DNA from: Omnitrophica bacterium RIFCSPLOWO2_01_FULL_45_10b
Lineage (GTDB): Bacteria > Omnitrophota > Omnitrophia > Omnitrophales > Danuiimicrobiaceae
NCBI GenBank assembly: GCA_001804205.1
Contig: MHFM01000060.1
Coordinates: 1-17,758 of the forward strand
DNA length: 17,758 nucleotides
Reading direction: 5' to 3'
Shown: in pieces, positions 7,796-15,733 of the stretch
How the letters are laid out: each line of letters opens with the position of its first letter
Position numbering within the stretch: the stretch's first letter is position 1
Program-made: the position numbers and the translations under genes
The notes under the pieces: generated by a model
Database searches by the model: none
What the model was told of the DNA's origin: nothing
The model's input: only the letters and a program-made list of their open reading frames with translations

Positions 7796-8498
7796 AACGC
7801 CACTTTATAATATTCCAACACATGACTAAGCCATCACGCCAACCAATCTTTTTCCCATCCTGATAAAGTCTGGGCCGATAACGAACCGGCACTTCTAAGA
7901 TCCTATATCCTTTGCGCAGGGTTTTGCAAATTAATTCGTTATCGAAAGCAAAACCATTGGTTTCAATTTTAAACGCTTGCGCAACAGAACGAGTAAACGC
8001 CTTATAACATGCCTCATAATCAGTATTTTTTTGGCCAAAGAGAAAATTTGTTAGGGTAACAATGACGATATTGCCTATAAAGTGACTAAAAAAAGGAGGG
8101 GAATTCTTTATAAAAAATCTTGGCATTTCATGATGAAACCGTGATCCCATAACAAAATCTGTTTGCCCATCTATAATTGGCTGCAATAACACTGGATAAT
8201 CAAATGGATCGTATTCCATATCAGCATCCTGAATCAAAAAAATATCGCCTGATGCATGATGCATAGCTGTTTTTAAAGCCGCCCCTTTTCCTTGATTTCT
8301 ATCATGAAATATATAAGAGATGCCTGGGATGGCTTTTAAAATTTTGCGTGTGCCATCCGAGGAACAATCATCAGCAACGACGATCTCTTTTTCCAATCCC
8401 AAAGCAGGTGCTTCCTTTACGCGCTGGAGTAATTTTTCAATTGTATTTTCTTCGTTATAGGCCGGTATTAAAATCGACACTTTGTTATAGTGCGCCAT
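7782..8498 (-). CDS. GT2 glycosyltransferase, DPM1-like polyprenyl-phosphate sugar synthase
   Basis: This GT-A fold enzyme of about 238 residues probably makes a polyprenyl-phosphate-linked monosaccharide from a nucleotide sugar at the inner face of the membrane. It opens with VSILIPAYNEENTIEKLL, then VVADDCSSDGT (nucleotide binding), HDRNQGKGAAL and the metal-binding QDADMEYDP. MGSRF and the C-terminal GKKIGWRDG are typical of the dolichol-phosphate mannose synthase-like subgroup. There are no C-terminal membrane helices, as in the soluble DPM1 type. I chose the ATG at 8498; a TTG at 8507 that overlaps the stop of the upstream GT-C gene (TTGA) is an alternative. The adjacency to a GT-C gene, and convergence with another, fits a role in supplying their donor. 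Donor sugar unknown. Confidence 0.88.
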   Translation of the reverse strand: MAHYNKVSILIPAYNEENTIEKLLQRVKEAPALGLEKEIVVADDCSSDGTRKILKAIPGISYIFHDRNQGKGAALKTAMHHASGDIFLIQDADMEYDPFDYPVLLQPIIDGQTDFVMGSRFHHEMPRFFIKNSPPFFSHFIGNIVIVTLTNFLFGQKNTDYEACYKAFTRSVAQAFKIETNGFAFDNELICKTLRKGYRILEVPVRYRPRLYQDGKKIGWRDGLVMCWNIIKWRFKKF

Positions 8499-8503
8499 AA
8501 AAA

Positions 8504-9745
8504 TCAAAATAATACGCTATAAAGCGAAACTAATTTAGTAATATGAACGGCGGGGAAAATTCCAAAAGCGGCTATTCGCAGCATAAGAGCGGTACTGCGT
8601 TTCAGAGACGGCTGGTATGACAAAACGATGACTTGATAGAAAATAACCATAAGAGAGAAAACATAAAAAGGGTAAAACATTCTAGTTTCTATCCAAACCG
8701 GAGCGAATAAGATGGTCAGCATAAAAAATCCAAAAAAACTTAAGAGATACCCCGACATTACTTTTAAGAACGCAGAATGCTGACATTTTAAATATTGTTT
8801 AATCTCTTTGAAGCTCTTCAGAATGCTCCAAAATCCGACCACAAATAGAAATATATACAGAAAAAGGAGGGGGAGGGCTTTCTCAGACGAAAGAATTTGC
8901 CAAAGCTTTGAAATAAAACCTGTTTTCCCCGGCAAGCTCACAAAAGGAATAAAATTATCTCTAACAATGGTGGGGATGAGGTATCTAAAAACATTTTCAA
9001 GAGCACCTATATTAACACCAATTTTGGTATAGGAGGAAAATCCCGATAATTTTAGGTAGACGCATACCCCAATAAAAATTAAATTAAAGAATAGTAGGAT
9101 CCATATTTTAATATCTCGGCGCATCTTCTTTGAAGCGAATAGTCCATTAATCAAAATCCAAAGAAAAGCGCCCATGTAGCGTATCAAAAGACCGATCGTG
9201 GATAAAAAAATAACGGCAAACGCGCAAGAGATTATACTTTTCTCATTTGTAAACCTCTCGAACCGCATTAACAAAATCATTAGACACAGCATAACAAACG
9301 TAAAAAACAACTCTGACCATACATTCAAGCCGATTAAAACACTTGGGTAATAGACCGCAAAGACAAGCGGAAAGAAAATTAATAGCGGGTATTTTTTAAA
9401 ATCGTTAAATGGGACTAAAAAATAATACCCTACTCCTAAACCCGCAATCAATAAAGAGAAGAAAAACCTAACCGCTGAATAAACGTCTAAACCAGTCTTC
9501 ATAAAAAAAGAAATAAAAATAGGCAGCGTGGGGGGATGAAATTTATATTCCCCGGGAAGAAGATAGGTTTTATTTTTTATCATGTATTCAGCGGTTCCGA
9601 CATAAGCACTCGCATCATCCCACGTGTATATACCGTTTTCAATATTTCGATAAAATATCCAACTTATTAAACCTGAGAAAATAATATAAAGGAGGGACGT
9701 TATTGAAATTGTAATCAAAATTTTTCGTTTTGTATCGTTTCTCAT
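8504..9745 (-). CDS. GT-C family membrane glycosyltransferase-like protein
   Basis: A polytopic membrane protein of 413 residues with roughly ten hydrophobic segments. After the first helix, GIYTWDDASAYVGTAEYM puts Asp43/Asp44 in the first extracytoplasmic loop, where GT-C enzymes keep the catalytic acid, and FHPPTLPIFISFF resembles the P-x-YP-like element that follows it. The late helices contain APVWIETRMFYPFYVF, like the R-x-P/L element near the end of ArnT/RgtA-type proteins. It probably transfers a sugar from a polyprenyl-phosphate donor to the growing or finished glycan. The ATG at 9745 overlaps the stop of the methyltransferase gene (ATGA), and the DPM1-like gene follows at once. It is the most AT-rich gene here: six sampled 60-base lines averaged about 34% GC. 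It is too divergent for a firm enzymatic call; a flippase-like or non-catalytic relative is possible. Confidence 0.7.
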   Translation of the reverse strand: MRNDTKRKILITISITSLLYIIFSGLISWIFYRNIENGIYTWDDASAYVGTAEYMIKNKTYLLPGEYKFHPPTLPIFISFFMKTGLDVYSAVRFFFSLLIAGLGVGYYFLVPFNDFKKYPLLIFFPLVFAVYYPSVLIGLNVWSELFFTFVMLCLMILLMRFERFTNEKSIISCAFAVIFLSTIGLLIRYMGAFLWILINGLFASKKMRRDIKIWILLFFNLIFIGVCVYLKLSGFSSYTKIGVNIGALENVFRYLIPTIVRDNFIPFVSLPGKTGFISKLWQILSSEKALPLLFLYIFLFVVGFWSILKSFKEIKQYLKCQHSAFLKVMSGYLLSFFGFFMLTILFAPVWIETRMFYPFYVFSLMVIFYQVIVLSYQPSLKRSTALMLRIAAFGIFPAVHITKLVSLYSVLF

Positions 9746-10527
9746 TGAATGTTATCCACCTTGCATTTTCTAATCACTCCTAGCTGCAAGTAATTCGTAA
9801 AACGCTCGCCTTTTTGCTGGGCAAAGTTACGGATTGCGCAGTGACATTTAATAAAAATATCATCTGCTAAAATAAAAGCGTTTTGTTTCAGGTGCGGCCA
9901 TACAACCCCAAATTCTTGCATCATGCATTCGTAGGTATGAAGACTGTCGTGAAAAAAAATATCGATCTGGGGAATTCTGCGAACCAATTTAGGTAATTCG
10001 GCTAAGGAATCTCCCAAAATAAGTTCCCATCGATCTCGCAAACTGGCCGGAACCAGCCAACCCACCTGATTTAAATCGTTTACGGTAGAAACGTCGCCTT
10101 TCCGAAATGAATAGCCTTCAAGCCATGGTTTTAAATTACCATCCGCGGAATCAAAAATCGGAAGATCGATCGAATAAAGTTTCCCAAATCCGTTTTCATG
10201 AAGCGCTTCAAGAATAACCGCCGAGGAAGAACCATGGGCCACGCCTGTCTCAACAATTATTTCAGGCTTGGTTAAGCGAATGAAAGCGCTTAAACAAATC
10301 AACTTCCATTTCGACAAGCTTCCGTTCGTTGCGCTTTGTTTGGCCATGATTTGCTTGATGAGTGGAGAACCAATGGCTTTTTGCACGGCAGCTTCGCATT
10401 CATTTTTTGTTTGGAAATAGTGTTTTAATAACCGGGAAAGATTCGCTTGAGGGAAAAAATGATCCCCTGCATTCCGAAGATAACTCCACCGCATGGAAGC
10501 GGGGAGTTCAAGAAATAATGTGTTCAT
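9742..10527 (-). CDS. Class I SAM-dependent methyltransferase-like protein (Methyltransf_24/CmcI type)
   Basis: A predicted cytoplasmic protein of 261 residues with a Rossmann-like methyltransferase core. IIVETGVAHGSSSAVILEAL at about residues 90-109 is the SAM-binding loop, and LYSIDLPIF follows as strand 2 with its acidic end. LGDSLAELPKL, then IFFHDSLHTYECMMQE and FILADD, are the hallmark elements shared with cephalosporin-hydroxylase-like proteins and sugar O-methyltransferases of polysaccharide loci. An O-methyltransferase acting on a sugar of the glycan is the most likely role, inferred from context. The ATG at 10527 overlaps the end of the GT4 gene upstream by 20 bases, and its stop overlaps the start of the GT-C gene by four. 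There is no Shine-Dalgarno sequence, so coupled translation is likely. Confidence 0.78.
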   Translation of the reverse strand: MNTLFLELPASMRWSYLRNAGDHFFPQANLSRLLKHYFQTKNECEAAVQKAIGSPLIKQIMAKQSATNGSLSKWKLICLSAFIRLTKPEIIVETGVAHGSSSAVILEALHENGFGKLYSIDLPIFDSADGNLKPWLEGYSFRKGDVSTVNDLNQVGWLVPASLRDRWELILGDSLAELPKLVRRIPQIDIFFHDSLHTYECMMQEFGVVWPHLKQNAFILADDIFIKCHCAIRNFAQQKGERFTNYLQLGVIRKCKVDNIQ

Positions 10528-11665
10528 AAAGCCGCATCAAGTCTTTAACGATTTTATCCCATTGGTAATTCCGTTTCACATACGCCCGACTGTTCATTGC
10601 CATCGTTTCCCGGAGATGATCGTCTTGGAGCAATCGAAGAAAAGCGGAGGCAATTTCAGAGGAATTTAAACCCGTGACAATTCCGGCTTGTTCAGATTGA
10701 ATTTCTCGATAAAGATTGACTTGATCGCTAATGACAACCGGAAGGCCTGCCGCCATGGCTTCGACAACCGCAATTCCGAAATTTTCCTGATGTGAAGGAA
10801 GACAAAAAATATCGCTATCCCTGAACAAGGCTAATTTTGCTTCTCCTTCCACGAAACCGATGACCGTAACATGCTCACTAATTCCTTTTTCAGAAATCCA
10901 TTCCTTTAAACGCTTGCCATAACCTTCATCATCAGGTCCTGCAATGATACAGTGCGCTTCCTTTGTTTCTTTAAGAACTGCTGAAAAAGCATCGATCAAT
11001 AAATCCAGCCCTTTTTTGAAATTGATGCGCCCCAAAAATAAAATAATCTTCTTTCCTTCAAGATGGGGGTAATGCTTTCTAAAATTTCCTCGAGGCGGCA
11101 GGCAAAGATAAGGCTCCAGATCAAGCCCGAGCGGAATAACAACCGCCTGATTCGCTAAACCATTCATAGAAGAGCGATGGCGTTCCTCCTCGGTAGTAAA
11201 ATGAATGGCATGCGCCGAGGTGAGATTTTTTTGTTCTGCTAAAGCATAATAAATTTTCTTGCGCAATTGATGATGAGAAAAGCAATACCGATCAAGCATC
11301 CCACAAGGGCGAATCACGTAAGGGACGCCGGCCTCCTTGCAAATTCGGCTCGCCGCCAAAGTTGGATAAGTCCAAATCCCGTGAATATGGACAATATCAA
11401 AATCTCGAACCCGTTGTTTCAATTCCTTCTTAAAAGAAGGTGAGTAATAATAATGCCGCCATCCTATTGATTTGAAAAGTTTGATCGAAACATCTGTGAC
11501 CTTGGTACGTAAATGTGATTGCTCGAAAACTTTCAAATCTGGATCCGTGGCAAAAATGCTAACCGCTTGGCCCTCTCGTGCGAGAACGCGGGAAAGTTCA
11601 AGCACAGCTTGGGCGGGCCCCCCCATGCGGGGAGAAAGCTCTGAGACGACTTGGAGGATCTTCAT
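10508..11665 (-). CDS. GT4 glycosyltransferase
   Basis: A GT-B fold retaining glycosyltransferase of 385 residues that would transfer a sugar from a nucleotide donor to the lipid-linked glycan in the cytoplasm. The N-terminus, ILQVVSELSPRMGGPAQAV, has the glycine-rich acceptor loop, and IHGIWTYP and RPCGMLD are frequent in polysaccharide GT4 enzymes. The C-terminal domain has LFLGRINFKKGLDLLIDAF, IIAGPDDEG and the complete EX7E motif in ENFGIAVVEAMAAGLPVV, followed by the usual REI element and a final helix. I chose the ATG at 11665, which overlaps the stop of the GT2 gene as ATGA; a TTG seven codons upstream is possible but adds only a short tail. The donor cannot be read from sequence. Confidence 0.9.
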   Translation of the reverse strand: MKILQVVSELSPRMGGPAQAVLELSRVLAREGQAVSIFATDPDLKVFEQSHLRTKVTDVSIKLFKSIGWRHYYYSPSFKKELKQRVRDFDIVHIHGIWTYPTLAASRICKEAGVPYVIRPCGMLDRYCFSHHQLRKKIYYALAEQKNLTSAHAIHFTTEEERHRSSMNGLANQAVVIPLGLDLEPYLCLPPRGNFRKHYPHLEGKKIILFLGRINFKKGLDLLIDAFSAVLKETKEAHCIIAGPDDEGYGKRLKEWISEKGISEHVTVIGFVEGEAKLALFRDSDIFCLPSHQENFGIAVVEAMAAGLPVVISDQVNLYREIQSEQAGIVTGLNSSEIASAFLRLLQDDHLRETMAMNSRAYVKRNYQWDKIVKDLMRLYEHIIS

Positions 11666-12564
11666 AAGGAAAAAATAAGGCGCCAAATAGACCGTAAATC
11701 AAAAGCAAGCATAGGGTTAAGCCGAACTGCCTCAAGCAGCTTCACTCTGACTTGATCTTTGTCTCCTGTGCGCCAATAAAATTCAACCAATTTTTTCAAG
11801 ATAAGACTTCGGCGCTTACCGGCAGAACCAGCTTCGGATTTCCAAACCTGCGCTAACTGCTTCTCTAGAATCCTTATATAAATTTCTGCATGCTGCTTTG
11901 AATCAAACCCAGAAAATGAATTTTCCGAATGGAGACGGTGCTTTGCAATTGGGGGGCCGTTTATCAAACCAATCGGATAACAAAACGAAAAACGCAAATA
12001 CCAATCGTAGTCTTCATAAATCGGAAAAGCTGTATCATAATCCCCAACTTGAACCGCATATTCCCGCCTCAAAAGAATCGCGGAAGAAAATATGGCGCAT
12101 TTATCTAAAAGACGAAGATGGCCGGATCCTTTTTTCCGCTCCGCTTGATAATACTTTCTAATCTGCGCCGTTCTTTTGAGATCCTGCGTCCCTTTTTCAT
12201 CAATGACTTCTACTTCGCCATGAACCAAACCTAGTTCTGGCGTGCTATCCAAAGCGGCTACCCCGCGATCGAGCCGATCTGGATTCCAAACATCATCAGC
12301 ATCTAAAAAAGCAACGTATTGCCCCTTTGCCAAGTGAAGACCGGTATTTCGCGCGGCTGCACGGCCTTGATTGTCTTGATAGTAATAGTCAATGCGGTGG
12401 TTCTTGAAGCGGCTTACAATCTCTCGGGTATTATCAGTAGAACCATCATCAATCACAATGAGTTCAAAATCTTTGAATGTTTGACGGAAGACGCTTTCAA
12501 TCGCTTCTGAAAGATAGGAAGCCATATTATAAGCGGGAATCAGAACGGAAACTTTAGGCGGCAT
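11662..12564 (-). CDS. GT2 glycosyltransferase
   Basis: A GT-A fold inverting glycosyltransferase of about 300 residues. The core is complete: VSVLIPAYNMASYLSEAI, then VIDDGSTDNT, DNQGRAAARNTGL, the metal-binding LDADDVW and the downstream EDYDWYLR, which holds the likely catalytic base region. This is the ordinary family 2 layout of O-antigen and exopolysaccharide enzymes. The last 70 residues form a helical tail (KLVEFYWRTGDKDQVR..EAVRLNP) that looks like a short TPR-like helical pair, sometimes seen behind such domains. I chose the ATG at 12564, which begins MPPKVSVLIP and overlaps the upstream gene by 11 bases; an ATG at 12606 would add 14 residues (MQSNVFYPHHENRP) that do not look like part of the domain. 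No Shine-Dalgarno sequence is visible for either. Confidence 0.88.
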   Translation of the reverse strand: MPPKVSVLIPAYNMASYLSEAIESVFRQTFKDFELIVIDDGSTDNTREIVSRFKNHRIDYYYQDNQGRAAARNTGLHLAKGQYVAFLDADDVWNPDRLDRGVAALDSTPELGLVHGEVEVIDEKGTQDLKRTAQIRKYYQAERKKGSGHLRLLDKCAIFSSAILLRREYAVQVGDYDTAFPIYEDYDWYLRFSFCYPIGLINGPPIAKHRLHSENSFSGFDSKQHAEIYIRILEKQLAQVWKSEAGSAGKRRSLILKKLVEFYWRTGDKDQVRVKLLEAVRLNPMLAFDLRSIWRLIFSL

Positions 12565-13822
12565 AGGTCGGTTTTCGTGATGTGGATAAAATACGTTCGA
12601 TTGCATTTTTCAAACGTTCGGCATAAGTATCCCAGGAAAATTCTTTCGCTCTCTCACTGGCGTTGAAGCCCATTTGTCTTCTGAGGTTTTCATTTTCATA
12701 AAGAGTTAAAATCTCCCTTTTGATTGCCTCAGTATCTCGAATGGGAACAACAAATCCATCTATACCGTTACGTACAATGTCAGAGCCGGCCGCTGTATGT
12801 TCCGAGACAATAACGGGCAGACCTGCCGCCATTGCATCCAAAGCCACTAATCCAAAAGCATCAAAAATGGAAGGCAAAACTAAAAGATGGGCATGATCAA
12901 AGTGATCTTTGAGTTTTGAATAAGGAACATAGGGGATATAACGAAAAAAATCCCGGTAAGGGGCAAGGGCTCGTTCCTCTGCCATGCAATCACCAATTAA
13001 AATAAGTTCAATTTGAGAAGAATGAAGTTGTTTTACTGCCTCCAAAAGATATTTAAGGCCCTTGCGTTGCGTGAGTGTCCCGACAAAAAGAATTCGAAAC
13101 TTCCCTCCTTCCCGTTTGCTCGGGCAAACATTATCATGTGGAGGGTTCATACCGTGAAGCATCAAAATTAATTTCTCTTGAGGGATGCCGCCGTCAAGAT
13201 GGGACTTGAGCGAAAACGAAGAAGGAACCAAAATGAAATCGGCGAGATCCAATTCCTGTTTCACACAATTCAAATAACTCCAAAGAGGTGGTAAATATGG
13301 AATGGAACTTGCAAACTCAGGGTGAAGTTCCTGTTCTTCTCTTAAAAGTCGTTCGGCAAGAGAATAATGAATGTCATGCTGATCAACGACTGAAATTTTT
13401 CCTTTTTCCTTTGTTTTTTTTATCGAGGACAAAGCGCTTCCGCTTAATCCAATCAAAAGGTCGAACTTGATACGCTCAAGCTCGCGGGAAATATAATCAT
13501 CAAAAAGACGGCATCGCCAGTGAATCGATCGATTGGTAAAAAAGGAATTCCCCAACGCCAAATAGCTTACAGCTCTTTGCAGTAACTCCGGACAGGGATT
13601 CGATTTAATCAATGCTTCGTCTAATCCCTCATAACGGCGGCGGCTCAGACGGCTTCGAAACCAAGGAAGAAATTTTCCAAGACGCCTGAAATCGTAAATG
13701 GTTGTGTAGAAAGCGGACAATAACCCCGCGCGTTGAAGTGCAAGAGCCATTTGATAAGAATATTGAACGCCCCCGTGAGATAAAACTACGGAAGGTACGG
13801 ATTCGGTATATTCTGAACGCAT
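12554..13822 (-). CDS. GT4 glycosyltransferase with DX7D in place of EX7E
   Basis: A GT-B fold glycosyltransferase of 422 residues. The N-terminal half has LSHGGVQYSYQMALALQRAGLL, an acceptor-domain opening, and DQHDIHYSLAE. The C-terminal donor domain has FVGTLTQRKGLKYLLEAV, LILIGD and PSIFDAFGLVALDAMAAGLPVIVSE, then GSDIVRNGIDGFVVP. In the catalytic loop both acids of the usual EX7E motif are aspartates (DX7D); the first as Asp is fairly common, the second less so. The gene starts at the ATG at 13822, seven bases after the stop of asnB, with no Shine-Dalgarno sequence. It belongs to the glycan assembly operon. The protein also has an unusual long N-terminal segment rich in basic residues (RRLGKFLPWFRSRLSRRR) that might bind the membrane surface. 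Confidence 0.86.
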   Translation of the reverse strand: MRSEYTESVPSVVLSHGGVQYSYQMALALQRAGLLSAFYTTIYDFRRLGKFLPWFRSRLSRRRYEGLDEALIKSNPCPELLQRAVSYLALGNSFFTNRSIHWRCRLFDDYISRELERIKFDLLIGLSGSALSSIKKTKEKGKISVVDQHDIHYSLAERLLREEQELHPEFASSIPYLPPLWSYLNCVKQELDLADFILVPSSFSLKSHLDGGIPQEKLILMLHGMNPPHDNVCPSKREGGKFRILFVGTLTQRKGLKYLLEAVKQLHSSQIELILIGDCMAEERALAPYRDFFRYIPYVPYSKLKDHFDHAHLLVLPSIFDAFGLVALDAMAAGLPVIVSEHTAAGSDIVRNGIDGFVVPIRDTEAIKREILTLYENENLRRQMGFNASERAKEFSWDTYAERLKNAIERILSTSRKPTYAA

Positions 13823-13829
13823 AGAGATA

Positions 13830-15731
13830 TTATGAAATTAGGACTTTTTTTGTCTGTACATCTGAAGAAAGAACGGCATACTGATTCCACCAACGCTTCA
13901 AAACAAAAATAGACCACGGAAGCGACCAATGGACCTCCCCCTTTAAAAATCCATCCCAAACTTTCCTCACGGCTTCGGGATTTAAGTAAAGATTCGAGCC
14001 GGTATTCTGATGATCTAATAAAACTTCTTCTACATACGGCTTTAATGAAGAACGGAGCCATTCTCCAAGGGGGAAAATAAATCCTCGTTTTGGACGGTTT
14101 AAAATTACCTCCGGAAGATCGTTGTGAAGCGCTTCTTTTAACAATAATTTGCCACGATAAGGATGAAACCGATTTTGAGACTTCATTTGAAGAAGCGCTG
14201 TGACAAATTGGTGATCCAAGAACGGAACTCGAACTTCAAGAGAATGACTCATGCTCATTGCATCGGTATCGCGCAGGAGGCGGTCCCTCAAATATAAAGC
14301 AAACTCAAGATAAATCGCCCGGTCAATGCCAGAAGGTAAACCTTCAGGATGAGGCAAAACTGAAGACGGTTGAATTGCTTTTGAATCGCAATTCAATAAC
14401 GATTGAATCATTGAAGGCGGAAAAACTCCCCGGTATACACGATAAGCGCTATCAATGGTAGGATTCATCAAAAAATTGAGCCGTTCAGCGGCCAGCGGAG
14501 CCTTGAAAAGTTTTGATCCTTGCACCAAAGCACCAATGAGATATGAACGCACAGCTGGCGGCATTTTCTCTAAATATGGAAGTATTTGAAACAACCTTCC
14601 CGCATACTTGAAATGTGGATATCCACTAAATACTTCATCTCCACCTAAGCCCGACAAAAGAACTCGAATTCCTTCCTCTTGAGCAAGGCGCGTTACCACA
14701 AAGGTATTTAAAGCGTCAGCGGAAGGTTGGTCCATTGCATTAAAAAAATCATCAAGGCATTCCAAAACCATCGGCCCGTTTGCATAACGTTCATGATGAC
14801 GAGTTCCGAACTTCTTGCTTATAAGAGAGGCGAATTGGGTTTCATCGTATTGGCTTTCATGAAACCCAATGGTTAGCGTATGTATGACTTGCTCTCTTTG
14901 CCTTGCAGCGAGCGCTACCAAGCTTGAGGAATCCAGCCCACCACTTAATAGAATCCCAAGCGGGACATCGCTCACCAAATACTGCTGTACAGCTTCCTCT
15001 AATAAGGTACGTATCTCACGGCCAACTAAAGGATGCGCATCCTGGCGCCTGAGGACATCAGCCAAGGACCAGTAGGAATGGATTGACGTGCCGCGGACAT
15101 CCCGCAAAAGATAATGGCCGGCAGGCACGGAATAAATATTTTGAAAAGCCGTCAACGGCTCCGGAATGGAACCGTACTGTAAGAATTGTATCGCTATTTC
15201 GGAATTGGGTTCACAAGGAATTGCTTTTTGAATCGCTCTTGCTTCAGAAGCAAAAATTAAAGAAGCCGGATTATCTGAATAATAAAGCGGTTTGATTCCG
15301 ATCCGGTCGCGGGCCAGAAAAAGCCGCTTCTTCTTTTCATCCCACAAAGCGAACGCAAACATCCCGCGCAAATGATCAAGACACTTGATGTCAAACTCTT
15401 CATAAAGATGAAGAATCACTTCTGAATCGGTCTGAGATTTAAACCGATGGCCTTTCCCGATCAGTTCTTTCCTTAATTCCCGAAAATTATAAATTTCCCC
15501 ATTGTAAGCAAGCCAAAGTGTTCCGTCTTCATTGGAAAGCGGCTGATTGGCTGAAGGCGACAGATCAATAATGCTGAGCCGTCTATGCCCTAAAACAAGT
15601 TCTTTGCTTCGATACCAGCCTTCCGCATCCGGACCTCGGTGTTGAAGAGCAGCAAGCATTCCACGGCAAATTCCATCGGAATCAAAATTCGGACCTGCGT
15701 GAGGATGGTAAATACCGGCGATCCCGCACAT
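13830..15731 (-). CDS. asnB: Asparagine synthase (glutamine-hydrolysing) family amidotransferase
   Basis: A two-domain amidotransferase of 633 residues, the usual length of AsnB. It starts MCGIAGIYH, so after removal of the methionine Cys2 is the glutaminase nucleophile; HRGPD at 31-35, NGEIYNFRELR at 77-87 and TDSEV complete the glutamine site. The synthetase domain has the pyrophosphate-binding SGGLDSS at 263-269, LSGLGGDEVFSGY in the middle, and RVPFLDH near the C-terminus. It may make asparagine, but inside a polysaccharide operon such enzymes are often thought to amidate a sugar carboxylate or another glycan precursor; this is inference from context. The ATG at 15731 lies two bases after the stop of wecA, so the genes are cotranscribed. 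No Shine-Dalgarno sequence is evident. Confidence 0.93.
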   Translation of the reverse strand: MCGIAGIYHPHAGPNFDSDGICRGMLAALQHRGPDAEGWYRSKELVLGHRRLSIIDLSPSANQPLSNEDGTLWLAYNGEIYNFRELRKELIGKGHRFKSQTDSEVILHLYEEFDIKCLDHLRGMFAFALWDEKKKRLFLARDRIGIKPLYYSDNPASLIFASEARAIQKAIPCEPNSEIAIQFLQYGSIPEPLTAFQNIYSVPAGHYLLRDVRGTSIHSYWSLADVLRRQDAHPLVGREIRTLLEEAVQQYLVSDVPLGILLSGGLDSSSLVALAARQREQVIHTLTIGFHESQYDETQFASLISKKFGTRHHERYANGPMVLECLDDFFNAMDQPSADALNTFVVTRLAQEEGIRVLLSGLGGDEVFSGYPHFKYAGRLFQILPYLEKMPPAVRSYLIGALVQGSKLFKAPLAAERLNFLMNPTIDSAYRVYRGVFPPSMIQSLLNCDSKAIQPSSVLPHPEGLPSGIDRAIYLEFALYLRDRLLRDTDAMSMSHSLEVRVPFLDHQFVTALLQMKSQNRFHPYRGKLLLKEALHNDLPEVILNRPKRGFIFPLGEWLRSSLKPYVEEVLLDHQNTGSNLYLNPEAVRKVWDGFLKGEVHWSLPWSIFVLKRWWNQYAVLSSDVQTKKVLIS

Positions 15732-15733
15732 GG

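Noticed and set aside
11666..11686. TTG start seven codons upstream for the GT4 gene
   Set aside because: The ATG at 11665 overlaps the upstream stop as ATGA and gives the usual GT4 N-terminus; the extension adds nothing recognisable.
12565..12606. Upstream ATG at 12606 for the GT2 gene
   Set aside because: The extra 14 residues do not fit the GT2 fold, and this start would raise the overlap with the upstream gene to 53 bases; kept only as an alternative.
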